From: Bacillus sp. 7884-1
GTDB taxonomy: Bacteria > Bacillota > Bacilli > Bacillales > Cytobacillaceae
DNA length: 44,018 nucleotides
Assembly: GCF_002272245.1 (NCBI RefSeq)
Contig: NZ_NPDD01000222.1
Location: forward strand, 1 to 44,018
Direction of reading: 5' to 3'
The translations under genes were made by a program, and so were the position numbers. Shown here piece by piece: positions 24,973-33,100 of this stretch. Each line of letters starts with the position of its first letter. Position 1 is the stretch's first letter. The notes under the pieces were generated by a model. The model saw only the letters and a list, made by a program, of their open reading frames with translations. It did not search any database and had not been told where the DNA came from.

Positions 24973-25542
24973 ATGTTTATTTTTCAGAAATTTATAGCCA
25001 CTATTATTGGCAGTTTGCTATTAGGAATTGGAGTAAACGGGTTTCTTGTGCCTAATCATTTAATTGATGGTGGAATCCTAGGAATTGCATTAATCCTTCA
25101 TTATTTCTATCATTTTCAGACAGGAATGACCATGATCGCTTTGAGTGCCCCAATCTGTGTATTGTCAATACTGTGTGAGAAAAGTTATTTTCTTAGCAGT
25201 TTGCAGGGATTGTTGGTCTCTTCTTTATTTATTGATTTACTCTCACCTCTTCGTCATCAATTTATCATTTCTCAGCTTGGTAGTGCGTTAATAGGAGGAG
25301 TCATCATTGGAACGGGAGTTGGTTTGATGCTGCGGTATAAGTCGAGTACAGGGGGTACGGACTTACTCGCAAAAATCATTTCTGGAAGGTTTTCTTTAAA
25401 TTTAGCACTTGTCATTATACTAATCGATGGAATTATTGTTTTAGCAGGTTTTAATGTACTGGAAACGGACAGCTTCCTTTATTCTTGTGTCGCTATAACC
25501 ACTGTTGGGATAACAACTTTTCTGATTGAAAAGAAATATTGA
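24973..25542 (+). CDS. YitT-family membrane protein, short form
   Basis: 189-aa integral membrane protein with about five or six hydrophobic segments: ATIIGSLLLGIGVNGFLVPN (a YitT hallmark), then segments near 35-52, 55-75, 85-105, 108-128 and 145-185. STGGTDLLAKIIS is also characteristic. It ends at FLIEKKY without the soluble DUF2179 domain of full-length YitT, as in some short family members. Transport or other role not established. ATG 24973 preferred over the GTG directly before it because AGGA lies 7 nt upstream. Confidence 0.8.
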   Translation: MFIFQKFIATIIGSLLLGIGVNGFLVPNHLIDGGILGIALILHYFYHFQTGMTMIALSAPICVLSILCEKSYFLSSLQGLLVSSLFIDLLSPLRHQFIISQLGSALIGGVIIGTGVGLMLRYKSSTGGTDLLAKIISGRFSLNLALVIILIDGIIVLAGFNVLETDSFLYSCVAITTVGITTFLIEKKY

Positions 25543-25754
25543 ACCAGTGATAAGTCAAAAGGGAACGGCTCATATATATATAATTACTACAGTTCTTTAA
25601 ATTACTGAAGTTATTCGTTGTGCCTATGGGTTAACGCCTAATCTTGGGACAAACGCGGTACATAGTATGAGATTGTGGTTATTCAAAGGTGTGAGATATT
25701 TCTATTTCATTTGTAGGATGATAAAAAACAAACAGGGTGGGGGATTGTATCAAA
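25543..25754. other. Intergenic region
   Basis: About 210 bp between the YitT gene and the next ORF. No hairpin terminator or coding signal is evident; it ends with the GGGTGGGGGA ribosome binding site. Confidence 0.4.
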
Positions 25755-26498
25755 ATGAATGAGCCAAAACAAAACCATGATGCTTTGTTGGAATGGTGTA
25801 AAATCGCTGAGTTAAATTGGGAGAGTATGAATCAAAGGAATCCAGAACTTTTTAATCACGAAAGCTTTAAGGATTGGGAAGACTCCTGCCGCCAATTAAA
25901 AGCCAAATTACAGGGAAGCATAAACGCGGACCTCGATGATTATGAAACAGCTAAAAATTTATATGAACAATTAGGTTTGTTTTACCGTGAATCCAATGCG
26001 TATCAAGACGAGATAGAAATGGAAACTGACCTTCGTTTGGAATGGGAAGAGCAAATACCTGAAGAATGTTTAGAAACAGATGCTCTTCAAGAGGAGAGTG
26101 AGCTTGAATCTGAACGAAATATCGCTATGGAGGAACGAGAACAATACCGAGAAGAATTGTTGGAATGGAGTCATAACCTTTATTCAAATTGGAACAGTAT
26201 GAAACCAAAGTTATCTATCCTTGTTGACAATGAAAGCTTAGAGGAATTAGATAAACTGTGCCGTCAAATAACAGAGCAATTACAGGAAGATATAAAACCT
26301 TTATACCCTCATATGAAAACACATGTGTTAAATAGTATTGCTCCTTTTGTAAAATATGGATTGCATGAAGCCAAACATACGTCATTTGCACATGCATTAC
26401 AGGAAGTGGCTGCAATAACCTATTTAATGGGTAATGGTATGGATCCGCAGACCGCATATTTAACTGTTGAATCTTGGGAAATTAATGAGATGTTTTAA
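25755..26498 (+). CDS. 247-aa acidic helical protein with internal duplication
   Basis: Family not recognised. Predominantly helical and very acidic in the middle (residues about 84-134). Two ~50-residue segments align without gaps at an offset of 124: LLEW at 11 and 135, NW at 21 and 145, SM at 24 and 148, ES at 36 and 160, CRQ at 45 and 169, LQ at 52 and 176. After the second copy a distinct C-terminal region (190-247) contains HTSFAHALQEVAAITYLMGNG. ATG 25755 is preferred over the GTG 18 nt upstream, because the GGGGGA motif then lies 10 nt away. No signal peptide. Function unknown. Confidence 0.62.
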   Translation: MNEPKQNHDALLEWCKIAELNWESMNQRNPELFNHESFKDWEDSCRQLKAKLQGSINADLDDYETAKNLYEQLGLFYRESNAYQDEIEMETDLRLEWEEQIPEECLETDALQEESELESERNIAMEEREQYREELLEWSHNLYSNWNSMKPKLSILVDNESLEELDKLCRQITEQLQEDIKPLYPHMKTHVLNSIAPFVKYGLHEAKHTSFAHALQEVAAITYLMGNGMDPQTAYLTVESWEINEMF

Positions 26499-26546
26499 AA
26501 TTGAATGGTTCAAAGTGAACACCGTTTGTAAACAATATCCAACATC

Positions 26547-26580
26547 AGGGGCAAATCCATTGGGTTAGCGCCTTTTTTTA
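26547..26580 (+). terminator. Terminator of duplicated-domain gene
   Basis: Imperfect hairpin (AGGGGCAAATCC with GGGTTAGCGCCT, two internal mismatches) followed by TTTTTTT. Confidence 0.6.
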
Positions 26581-26687
26581 TGTAAAAAAACAGATGGAAG
26601 TCCTGTATAATCAAAAAAGAAGGAATTGTATTATAGAGAGAGAATTTAATATCATTATAGTAATATTGAATTTTTTTAGGAGGATAT

Positions 26688-27223
26688 ATGAAATTTGTTT
26701 TGATATTTGGTCCGCAGGCTGTTGGGAAAATGACAGTTGGGCAGGAATTAGCTAAAATAACTGGATTGAAGCTTTTTCATAATCACATGACGATTGAAAT
26801 GGTTACCCCCATTTTTGACTTCGGTACGAAAGAAGGACAAAGATTAGTCAGCTTATTTCGGAAGGAAATATTTGAAACCGCAGCAAAAAGCGATTTGGAA
26901 GGCTTGATTTTTACCTATGTCTGGGCGTTTAACCATCCATCTGATTGGAACTATGTCAATGAAGTCTGTAAGATTTTTGAGTCAAGAGGCGGTACTGTTT
27001 ACTTCGTCGAACTTGAGGCTGACCTGAATGAAAGACTTGAGCGAAATAAAAGTCCACATCGACTTGAGCATAAACCTACAAAAAGAAATATTGAATGGTC
27101 TGAAAATAATCTAAAGAAGTCATTGGAAAAATACAGATTAAATTCCTTAGAGGGAGAAATTACCAAAGAGGAATGAGTGCCGAAGAAGTAGCGAAAGTCA
27201 TTAAAGACAAATTTCAGTTATAA
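26688..27223 (+). pseudogene. P-loop kinase-like gene with damaged 3' end
   Basis: AAA/shikimate-kinase-like nucleotide-binding protein. The Walker A loop is GPQAVGKMTVG (residues 8-18), followed by KLFHNHMTIEMVTPIFDFG; VYFVELEADLNERLERN and SENNLKKSLEKYRLNSLEG are intact. The main ORF stops at 27176 after EGEITKEE. In another frame the next bases encode MSAEEVAKVIKDKFQL up to TAA 27221-27223, which reads like the family's C-terminus. A small deletion or shift near 27165-27173 therefore removed a few codons and the frame. The first 162 residues might still fold, so residual function is possible. ATG with AGGAGGA upstream. Confidence 0.68.
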
Positions 27224-27256
27224 ATATCTGGTAAGTTTTAAGAAGAGGAGAACATT

Positions 27257-27787
27257 ATGGAGACTAAATTCATCAAATTAACAAACCCTGACCAAACGCT
27301 TGTAGAGGTTTTTAATCGATGGGATAACGATCCCGAATTAATCCCGCTAACACGACCTAACCAAAACAGGGCTGCGTTAGAACGCCGTGACACCATGACC
27401 CTGGATGACTTAAAAAAAAGACTGGATCACCATCACACATATCTGATTTATCTTGATGACCTATTGATTGGTGAAATGAACTATATGGTTGATCCGAACC
27501 ATCTCTACAAGAAAGAGGAAGGAACTGCCTGGATAGGCATTACCATTGGAGAACCGGAAGGACGAGGGAAAGGGATCGGGTACCACGCTATCCATTTCTT
27601 AGAAGAGGAGATTAAGAAGGATGGGTTAAATCGTGTAGAATTGGGCGTGTTTGAATTTAATACACAGGCTCGAAATCTGTATGAGAAGCTAGGCTACAAG
27701 GAAATCGGCCGAATCGGAAATTTCACCTATTGGGCTGATAAAATGTGGTTCGATATCCGTATGGAGAAGTACCTAGAAGAGAACTAG
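27257..27787 (+). CDS. GNAT N-acetyltransferase, RimJ/RimL-like
   Basis: 176-aa acyltransferase. The acetyl-CoA site is GEPEGRGKGIGYHAIHFLEEE, preceded by AWIGITIG and followed by NRVELGVFEFNTQARNLYEKLGYKEIG. Complete, no signal peptide; closest in style to protein- or antibiotic-modifying GNATs. ATG 27257 with GAGGAG 8 nt upstream. The kinase relic ends 33 nt earlier, so both may once have been cotranscribed. Confidence 0.85.
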   Translation: METKFIKLTNPDQTLVEVFNRWDNDPELIPLTRPNQNRAALERRDTMTLDDLKKRLDHHHTYLIYLDDLLIGEMNYMVDPNHLYKKEEGTAWIGITIGEPEGRGKGIGYHAIHFLEEEIKKDGLNRVELGVFEFNTQARNLYEKLGYKEIGRIGNFTYWADKMWFDIRMEKYLEEN

Positions 27788-27882
27788 CTAATAGTCTTAA
27801 TCGTAACGGCTGCAATTCTTAATTATGGAATGAATCTTTTTTTTAATCAATCATTTTTCTATAAAAGAAGAGGATGCGTAAA

Positions 27883-28989
27883 ATGACGATACTTAGAATA
27901 CTAGACACTCCAACCTTGTTGCTGGACCACCAAAAGCTGTTAAAGAACATAAGTGACATCGCTGACTTTGCAAAAGAACAGGGTGTCTCTTATCGGCCAC
28001 ATATCAAAACACACAAATCTGTGAAAATAGCACAGCTGCAGACAGAAGCTGGAGCTGTTGGAGTAACAACGGCTAAAATTAGTGAAGCCGAAGTAATGGC
28101 TGCAGGCGGGATTAAGGATATATTAATTGCCTATCCGATTTCAAGCCCAGACAAAATTAATAAAGTAATAAAGCTTTTACAAAAAGGAGTTCAACTAAAG
28201 GTGTCCGTAGACAATACGGAATCGTTAGGATATCTGCAAAAAGGACTAGAACATACGCCTTATACTTTAGAGGTTTGGATTAAAGTAAATTCTGGGCTCT
28301 ATCGTTGTGGTGTTGAACCGGGTCAGGAAGCAGTCCAATTAGCAAAAGCTATTATGTCTCATTCTAAGCTAAAGCTGTGCGGGATATTTACCCATGCCGG
28401 ACATTCTTATGCAGCAAAATCATATGATGAAATCGAAGCAATTGGAAATCAGGAAGGGTTTTCAGTGGTGGATAGTGCAAATGAGTGTGAAAAGGCTGGA
28501 ATCCAAATTCCAATTCGCAGTGTCGGTTCCACCCCAACATATAAAATTTCAGGCAAAGTACCTGGAGTAACCGAAATTAGACCTGGTAATGCCGTGTTTT
28601 TCGATGCCATCCAAGCTGGATTAGGTGTAACAAGCATTGAGAATTGTGCTCTAACACTGCTTGCCTCTGTAGTAGGTATCTATAAAAATCGCATTATAAT
28701 AGATACAGGCAGTAAGTCTCTTTGTTTAGACAAGGGTGCTCACGGAAATCAAACAGTCAGCGGGTTCGGACATATAATCGGACACCCTGAAGTCCTCATC
28801 GACCGATTATCAGAAGAGCATGGCGTAGGGGTTTTATTAAATGAAACAAACTTAAAGTTAAATGATAAAGTACAAATCATACCAAACCATGCCTGCACAG
28901 TAGTCAATCAGTTTAATGAATATGTGGTTCATGAAAATGGAAAAGTACTAGATGTGTGGAAAGTGGATGCACGTGGGATGGTAAAGTAA
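27883..28989 (+). CDS. D-threonine aldolase/D-serine dehydratase-like PLP enzyme
   Basis: 368-aa fold-type III enzyme: an alanine-racemase-like barrel followed by a D-serine-dehydratase-like beta domain. The PLP lysine is in YRPHIKTHKS (K42); the metal site of the C-terminal domain is in PNHACTVVN (His and Cys two apart). It would cleave D-threonine or D-3-hydroxyaspartate-type substrates, or dehydrate D-serine; sequence alone does not decide. Start at ATG 27883 because AGAAGAGG lies 9 nt upstream; an ATG three codons earlier directly abuts that site. Monocistronic. The L-threonine-aldolase-like gene at 8.7 kb is an unrelated fold. Confidence 0.85.
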   Translation: MTILRILDTPTLLLDHQKLLKNISDIADFAKEQGVSYRPHIKTHKSVKIAQLQTEAGAVGVTTAKISEAEVMAAGGIKDILIAYPISSPDKINKVIKLLQKGVQLKVSVDNTESLGYLQKGLEHTPYTLEVWIKVNSGLYRCGVEPGQEAVQLAKAIMSHSKLKLCGIFTHAGHSYAAKSYDEIEAIGNQEGFSVVDSANECEKAGIQIPIRSVGSTPTYKISGKVPGVTEIRPGNAVFFDAIQAGLGVTSIENCALTLLASVVGIYKNRIIIDTGSKSLCLDKGAHGNQTVSGFGHIIGHPEVLIDRLSEEHGVGVLLNETNLKLNDKVQIIPNHACTVVNQFNEYVVHENGKVLDVWKVDARGMVK

Positions 28990-29031
28990 AAGGAACGTTG
29001 ACTGGTTAAGAATAGAAGAGTTGAAATAGAG

Positions 29032-29068
29032 ACCTCCTTCCTTGAGTGGATGGAGGTTTATTATTTTA
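29032..29068 (+). terminator. Terminator of D-threonine-aldolase-like gene
   Basis: ACCTCC / GGAGGT stem with inner TTCC/GGA pairing, followed by TTATTATTTT. Confidence 0.7.
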
Positions 29069-29198
29069 CTGTTGAGTAAACTTCTTATTGCTATAAAAGT
29101 CTAAATTGAAACATGACTTCGTGTTAGATATGATAGAGATAGGGGTAAATCCAATTTCTTAATAAAGCGGTCTTTTTTTTAGGGGGAAAATAATAATT

Positions 29199-30299
29199 AT
29201 GATTTATCTACTTGTTTTTTTTGGTGCAATAGTGATTGGCATTACACTCTTTGTAACCATGCACCCAGTGTTTGGAGGAATCCCAAGTAAAATGGACCGA
29301 GAGAGGTACCGTCTTTGTAGTCATTATAAGAATGGAAAGTTTATCAATCAAAGCCCTACGGATATGAAGATGAGCATTTCTACCATTCTTTCGTTAATGA
29401 AAGACTCAATGACAGGAAGAAAGGACCGAAAACCCTCTAATCCAATTCCAATTTCTCTTGATTGGAAAAAAATAAAAAGTGATCAAGAAAGTTTAACTTG
29501 GTTTGGTCATTCAACTTTCCTAATTAGTATAGAGAGTAAAAAGATTTTAATCGACCCGATGTTTGGTCCATCGCCATCACCGGTTTCGTTTATTGGAAGC
29601 AAACGCTACAGTGAAGATTTATTGTATATTATTGAGGAGCTTCCTCATATCGACGCGGTTTTGATAACACATGACCATTATGATCATTTAGACTATCCAT
29701 CTATTATGAGACTTAAGAATAAAGTGGGTACCTTCTTTGTTCCGCTTGGTGTAGGAGCTCACCTAATCAAGTGGGGAGTAGATAAAGATAGAATCACTGA
29801 ATGTAATTGGTGGGATGAACTTGAATGGCAAGGTGTAACGATTGCTTCCGTACCTTCGCAGCATTTTTCCGGCAGGGGAGTATTGAATCGAGATACAACA
29901 CTATGGAATGGCTGGGTGATTCTTGGGGAAAATCAGAGTATCTATACCAGTGGAGATGGCGGATATGGACCTCACTTTAAAAAAATTGGTGAAAAATATG
30001 GACCATTTGATCTTACTTTAATAGAAGGTGGTCAATATGATGAGCGGTGGTCAGCTATACATATGAGGCCAGAGGAATCTGTTCAAGCTCATCTTGATAT
30101 TAAAGGCAAAAACATGATGCTGATTCATTGGGGTGCATTTACATTGGCGTATCATAGCTGGACAGATCCAGTAGAACGTGCAATATGTGCAGCAAAAGAA
30201 AAAGAAGTTATTCTTATCACACCAAGAATTGGAGAAACGCTTGTTCTGGATGGTAGTCTGCCAGCATCTAATACTTGGTGGAAATACCACAAAGCTTAA
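29199..30299 (+). CDS. Membrane-anchored MBL-fold hydrolase, NAPE-PLD/UlaG-like
   Basis: 366-aa zinc metallohydrolase. One N-terminal membrane segment (residues 3-20) anchors it. The beta-lactamase-fold core contains TWFGHSTFLISIE, LIDPMFGPSPSP, the metal motif ITHDHYDHLDY (HxHxDH), PSQHFSGRG, SGDGGYGPHF and a late HWGAF histidine. This set matches the N-acyl-phosphatidylethanolamine phospholipase D/UlaG-like branch, so a phosphodiester or lactone substrate is plausible. ATG with a GGGGGGA ribosome binding site 11 nt upstream. The next gene's operator lies 23 nt after its stop. Confidence 0.87.
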   Translation: MIYLLVFFGAIVIGITLFVTMHPVFGGIPSKMDRERYRLCSHYKNGKFINQSPTDMKMSISTILSLMKDSMTGRKDRKPSNPIPISLDWKKIKSDQESLTWFGHSTFLISIESKKILIDPMFGPSPSPVSFIGSKRYSEDLLYIIEELPHIDAVLITHDHYDHLDYPSIMRLKNKVGTFFVPLGVGAHLIKWGVDKDRITECNWWDELEWQGVTIASVPSQHFSGRGVLNRDTTLWNGWVILGENQSIYTSGDGGYGPHFKKIGEKYGPFDLTLIEGGQYDERWSAIHMRPEESVQAHLDIKGKNMMLIHWGAFTLAYHSWTDPVERAICAAKEKEVILITPRIGETLVLDGSLPASNTWWKYHKA

Positions 30300-30321
30300 A
30301 ACTCACTTGAGGTAAAGGGTT

Positions 30322-30346
30322 AGGATGTCAACCAAATTGACATCCT
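30322..30346 (+). promoter_or_regulatory. MarR operator candidate, site 1
   Basis: Perfect 10-bp inverted repeat AGGATGTCAA-CCAAA-TTGACATCCT. Its right arm contains the TTGACA -35 box of the marR promoter. The TGTCAA/TTGACA core recurs at 31434-31450. It has no T tract, so it is not a good terminator for the MBL gene. Confidence 0.72.
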
Positions 30347-30365
30347 ATTTCGGAATTTGTATAGT
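30337..30365 (+). promoter_or_regulatory. marR promoter
   Basis: TTGACA (30337-30342), 17-nt spacer, TATAGT (30360-30365): near-consensus. The start point would be near 30372, very close to ATG 30380, which favours the downstream TTG start at 30398. Confidence 0.72.
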
Positions 30366-30379
30366 AGGTGGTGTAGAAT

Positions 30380-30832
30380 ATGATTGGAGTGAAACATTTG
30401 ATTTCAAACTCTGAATTACAACATTTAGATCTGATTGACTTATTAAGTGAACGGCATAGTTTAGTTCGGAAAATTTCAGAAACGTCATGGAATAATCAAA
30501 GTGAGATCCATATTTCAAATTCAGAATGGTATATCATGGCAAGGATTTATAAAAGAAAGCCGAACATTTCGTATATTACAAAAAATGTAGAAATCTCTCG
30601 TCAGGCGATACATAAGTTTATCAATAAACTTTCTGAAAAAGGGTTAGTACAAGTTGAAAATGTTGAAAACAATAAGAAAGAAAAGTGTATCCAATTAACA
30701 GCATTAGGTGAGGAATGCTACGAAAAAAACGAGGCCCTGAAGGCTCAGCTTGAGAATAAAATTGCTGAAAAAATAGGTACTGAGCAAGTAAGTATACTGA
30801 AAGAAATATTAAAGCTAGATTGGAATATTTAA
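30380..30832 (+). CDS. MarR-family transcriptional regulator
   Basis: 150-aa winged-helix repressor. The DNA-binding part is SEWYIMARIYKRKPNISYIT, then VEISRQAIHKFINKLSEKGLVQV with wing ENNKKEKCIQLTALG; flanking helices give the dimer interface. ATG 30380 has GGTGG upstream but almost no leader given the promoter at 30337-30365. A TTG at 30398 with TTGGAG 9 nt upstream would give a 144-aa protein and a normal 27-nt leader; I cannot decide between them. The palindrome over its own -35 box and the matching one before the MFS exporter gene suggest it represses itself, the CarD-like gene and the exporter. Ligand unknown. Confidence 0.85.
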   Translation: MIGVKHLISNSELQHLDLIDLLSERHSLVRKISETSWNNQSEIHISNSEWYIMARIYKRKPNISYITKNVEISRQAIHKFINKLSEKGLVQVENVENNKKEKCIQLTALGEECYEKNEALKAQLENKIAEKIGTEQVSILKEILKLDWNI

Positions 30833-30838
30833 TAATCT

Positions 30839-30877
30839 AAAACCCACGCTTTGTGTAGCATAGCGTGGGTTTTTTTA
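30839..30877 (+). terminator. Strong terminator of marR
   Basis: ACCCACGCT / AGCGTGGGT stem with an 11-nt loop and TTTTTT. On the minus strand it abuts the stop codon of the CarD-like relic and can serve both. Confidence 0.92.
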
Positions 30878-31377
30878 GTTAATTCCCTTAATTAATCTAA
30901 TAATCATCTCATTTATATCTTCGTATGAACAGTTTAGTGAAATAGCTAATTCTTTAAATAATATATTTTGTGTATTAATTAAGAGTTTACGGTCTTGTTC
31001 ATTAAGCTTCCTATCATGGAGTTCAACATCGATTTTTTTCCTCATCAATGTATTTATTAGTTTAGCAATCTCTATTCTTTCACCATGCTAATAAAATCGG
31101 AATATAAATTTAGACGAAGGTTAGGTTTGTCGTTCCATTCTATTCCTGGATATTTAAAGGATTCAAGTATTTCATGGGCTTCATCTTTATTGAGCAGATC
31201 AAGCATGGCTACTCTATCATTATCAATAGGAATACTAATGGTTAAATGATGTTTATTATCCATGGGATGTAAAACATAATAGCTTCTCGTAATCCCCGAA
31301 ACGTTTTTCTCGCAAATATCACTAATTTTACATATGCCATGAGCGGAATAGATAACCAAATCTCCAATATTATACAT
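30875..31377 (-). pseudogene. CarD-like transcription factor gene, frameshifted
   Basis: CarD/CdnL-type RNA-polymerase-interacting regulator. The N-terminal part reads MYNIGDLVIYSAHGICKISD, then SYYVLHPMDNKHHLTISIPI and continues to YSDFISMVKE, where it stops at 31072. In the next frame the sequence continues GERIEIAKLINTLMRKK, then LNEQDRKLLINTQNILFKEL and ends at TAA 30875-30877, the usual helical C-terminal half of this family. One base lost near the AGCATGGTGAAAG stretch (about 31078-31090) explains the break. Reassembled length is about 165 aa, normal. ATG 31377 has AGGAGTG 5 nt upstream. The isolated RNA-polymerase-binding half is intact, so a truncated product could still be made. Confidence 0.82.
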
Positions 31378-31396
31378 TTGTTCACTCCTAAAAAAT

Positions 31397-31450
31397 TGTC
31401 AACTAAGTTTATAATAACGTGAAATAAATATTTTGTCAACTTGGTTGACA
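31397..31450. promoter_or_regulatory. MarR operator candidates, site 2 and half-site
   Basis: Palindrome TGTCAAC-TTG-GTTGACA (31434-31450) plus an upstream half-site TTGTCAAC (31396-31403). The palindrome's right arm is the -35 box of the exporter promoter; its left arm, read on the minus strand, is the -35 box of the CarD-like gene. The half-site lies at the expected start of the CarD-like transcript. Confidence 0.72.
31411..31439 (-). promoter_or_regulatory. Promoter of CarD-like gene
   Basis: Minus-strand TTGACA (31439-31434), 17-nt spacer, TATTAT (31416-31411). Start point about 31404, giving a 27-nt leader with its ribosome binding site. Confidence 0.7.
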
Positions 31451-31474
31451 TCGAGAAAGAAAATTTGATATATT
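31445..31474 (+). promoter_or_regulatory. Promoter of MFS exporter gene
   Basis: TTGACA (31445-31450), 18-nt spacer, TATATT (31469-31474). Leaves a leader of about 100 nt before the ATG at 31584. Confidence 0.68.
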
Positions 31475-31583
31475 TAGCTGGTTCGTTCGTAAGTGGGGGT
31501 GTACAACGGAGATTGGATAATGGCTGATAATTGAAATTACGACTATCATTTCAGCACATAGATTAATATAAAAGGAGATTGTT

Positions 31584-33041
31584 ATGAGTACACAAATTCA
31601 AGTTAAAAATCCAAAAACAATGGCATTTATTTTAATGTTAGGTGCCTTTGCAGGATTATTCGGTGAAACAGCATTGAACATGGCATTATCAAATATTATG
31701 GAACAATTTTCAGTTCCAGCTGCGACTGCACAGTGGCTGACAACAGGGTATTTATTAGTATTAGCAATTTTAGTGCCAATCTCAGCACTATTAATGAAAT
31801 GGTTTACGACAAGACAATTAGTCATCGGGGGACTTGTTATTTCGTTGTTTGGTGCAATTTTAGCAGCGTTAAATATCAGTTTTAGTATTTTATTACTTGG
31901 TCGTGTCGTACAAGCAATTGGAACCGGTCTTTTATTACCGGTTATGTTGAGTGTGATGCTGCTTATTTTCCCAATTCAGAAGCGTGGAGTGGTAATGGGG
32001 CTTATGGGGCTTGTTATTACATTAGCTCCAGCCTTAGGACCAACACTTTCAGGAGTCATTATTAGTACATTAAGCTGGCCATATATTTTCTGGTTTAGTG
32101 CCATTGCTTATGTTTTACTGATCTTGGTTGCAACAGTTAAAATTGAGAATGTTTCGGAAATTACAAAACCTAAAATCGATGTTTCTTCCATTCTTTTATC
32201 AACAATTGGTTTTGGTGGATTAATTTTTGCCTTGAGTACGATGGCTGAAGTAGCTATTTCATCTCCTAAAGTATGGGCACCTTTACTAATAGGTATTATC
32301 GCACTACTATCATTTGGTATTCGTCAAAATAATATGGCTCAGCCTATGGTTAATTTACGTGTCTTTAATTATCCAATGTTCACATTAGGAACCTTAACGA
32401 TGTTTCTTGGTATTTTAATTATTTTATCAACAGGTATTTTACTACCATTATATTTAAAAGGTGCTTTATTATTAAGTGCTGCGATGGCTGGATTATTATT
32501 ACTTCCTGGTAATGCAGTCAACTTTATTCTTTCACCAATTGTAGGGGCTCTATTTGATAAAATCGGTGCGCGTCGTTTCACCATTATTGGCTTCATATTT
32601 GTCTTGATTGGGAATATCATTTTTCTTTCCACTATTTCAAGCCAAACTCCTGTATGGCAAATTGTAGTAGCGTTTATGATTTTATTCTTTGGGTTAACGA
32701 TGGTCATGATGCCAGCCCAAACAAATGCAATGAATCAATTACCACGTGAGTTATATGGTGATGGATCAGCAGCAATGAATACATTGAATCAAGTAGCTGG
32801 GGCAGCTGGTACTGCAATTGCAATCACGGTATTTACAAGTGGTCAAAATAGTTATGTAATGGATTTTCCCAATGCAACTCAGCCTGAAATATTAGCTGCT
32901 GGAATTAAATATGCTTTCTACTTTATTACAGGGATTTCAGTAGTTGGATTAATAGTTTCTTTCTTTGTGAAAAAACCAAGCGTAGTAACGGAAAAATCTG
33001 CAGCAGCTGTGAAAACAACAGAACCAGTACGCAGTTTGTAA
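31584..33041 (+). CDS. DHA2-family MFS multidrug exporter
   Basis: 485-aa drug:H+ antiporter with 14 predicted membrane segments. TAQWLTTGYLLVLAILVPIS is the typical second-helix region, and GLVITLAPALGPTLSGVI is antiporter motif C of drug-exporting MFS proteins. The best Bacillus analogues are LmrB/Mdr-type exporters. The C-terminus is a short cytoplasmic tail rich in A/T/V. ATG with AAAGGAGA 6 nt upstream. The promoter's -35 box is embedded in a MarR-type palindrome shared with the marR gene, so drug- or metabolite-induced derepression is the expected control. Substrate unknown. Confidence 0.9.
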   Translation: MSTQIQVKNPKTMAFILMLGAFAGLFGETALNMALSNIMEQFSVPAATAQWLTTGYLLVLAILVPISALLMKWFTTRQLVIGGLVISLFGAILAALNISFSILLLGRVVQAIGTGLLLPVMLSVMLLIFPIQKRGVVMGLMGLVITLAPALGPTLSGVIISTLSWPYIFWFSAIAYVLLILVATVKIENVSEITKPKIDVSSILLSTIGFGGLIFALSTMAEVAISSPKVWAPLLIGIIALLSFGIRQNNMAQPMVNLRVFNYPMFTLGTLTMFLGILIILSTGILLPLYLKGALLLSAAMAGLLLLPGNAVNFILSPIVGALFDKIGARRFTIIGFIFVLIGNIIFLSTISSQTPVWQIVVAFMILFFGLTMVMMPAQTNAMNQLPRELYGDGSAAMNTLNQVAGAAGTAIAITVFTSGQNSYVMDFPNATQPEILAAGIKYAFYFITGISVVGLIVSFFVKKPSVVTEKSAAAVKTTEPVRSL

Positions 33042-33063
33042 ATTTAAAAGAAATCTAATCAAA

Positions 33064-33100
33064 AAACCATTCAGTTTACTTTTCGAATGGTTTCTTTTTT
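33064..33100 (+). terminator. Terminator of MFS exporter gene
   Basis: AAACCATTC / GAATGGTTT with a 12-nt loop, followed by CTTTTTT. The tail overlaps the stop of the convergent CBS gene. Confidence 0.85.

Noticed and set aside
30322..30346. Terminator of the MBL hydrolase gene
   Set aside because: The stem is perfect but has no T tract and its arm is the -35 box of a near-consensus promoter; operator is the better reading.
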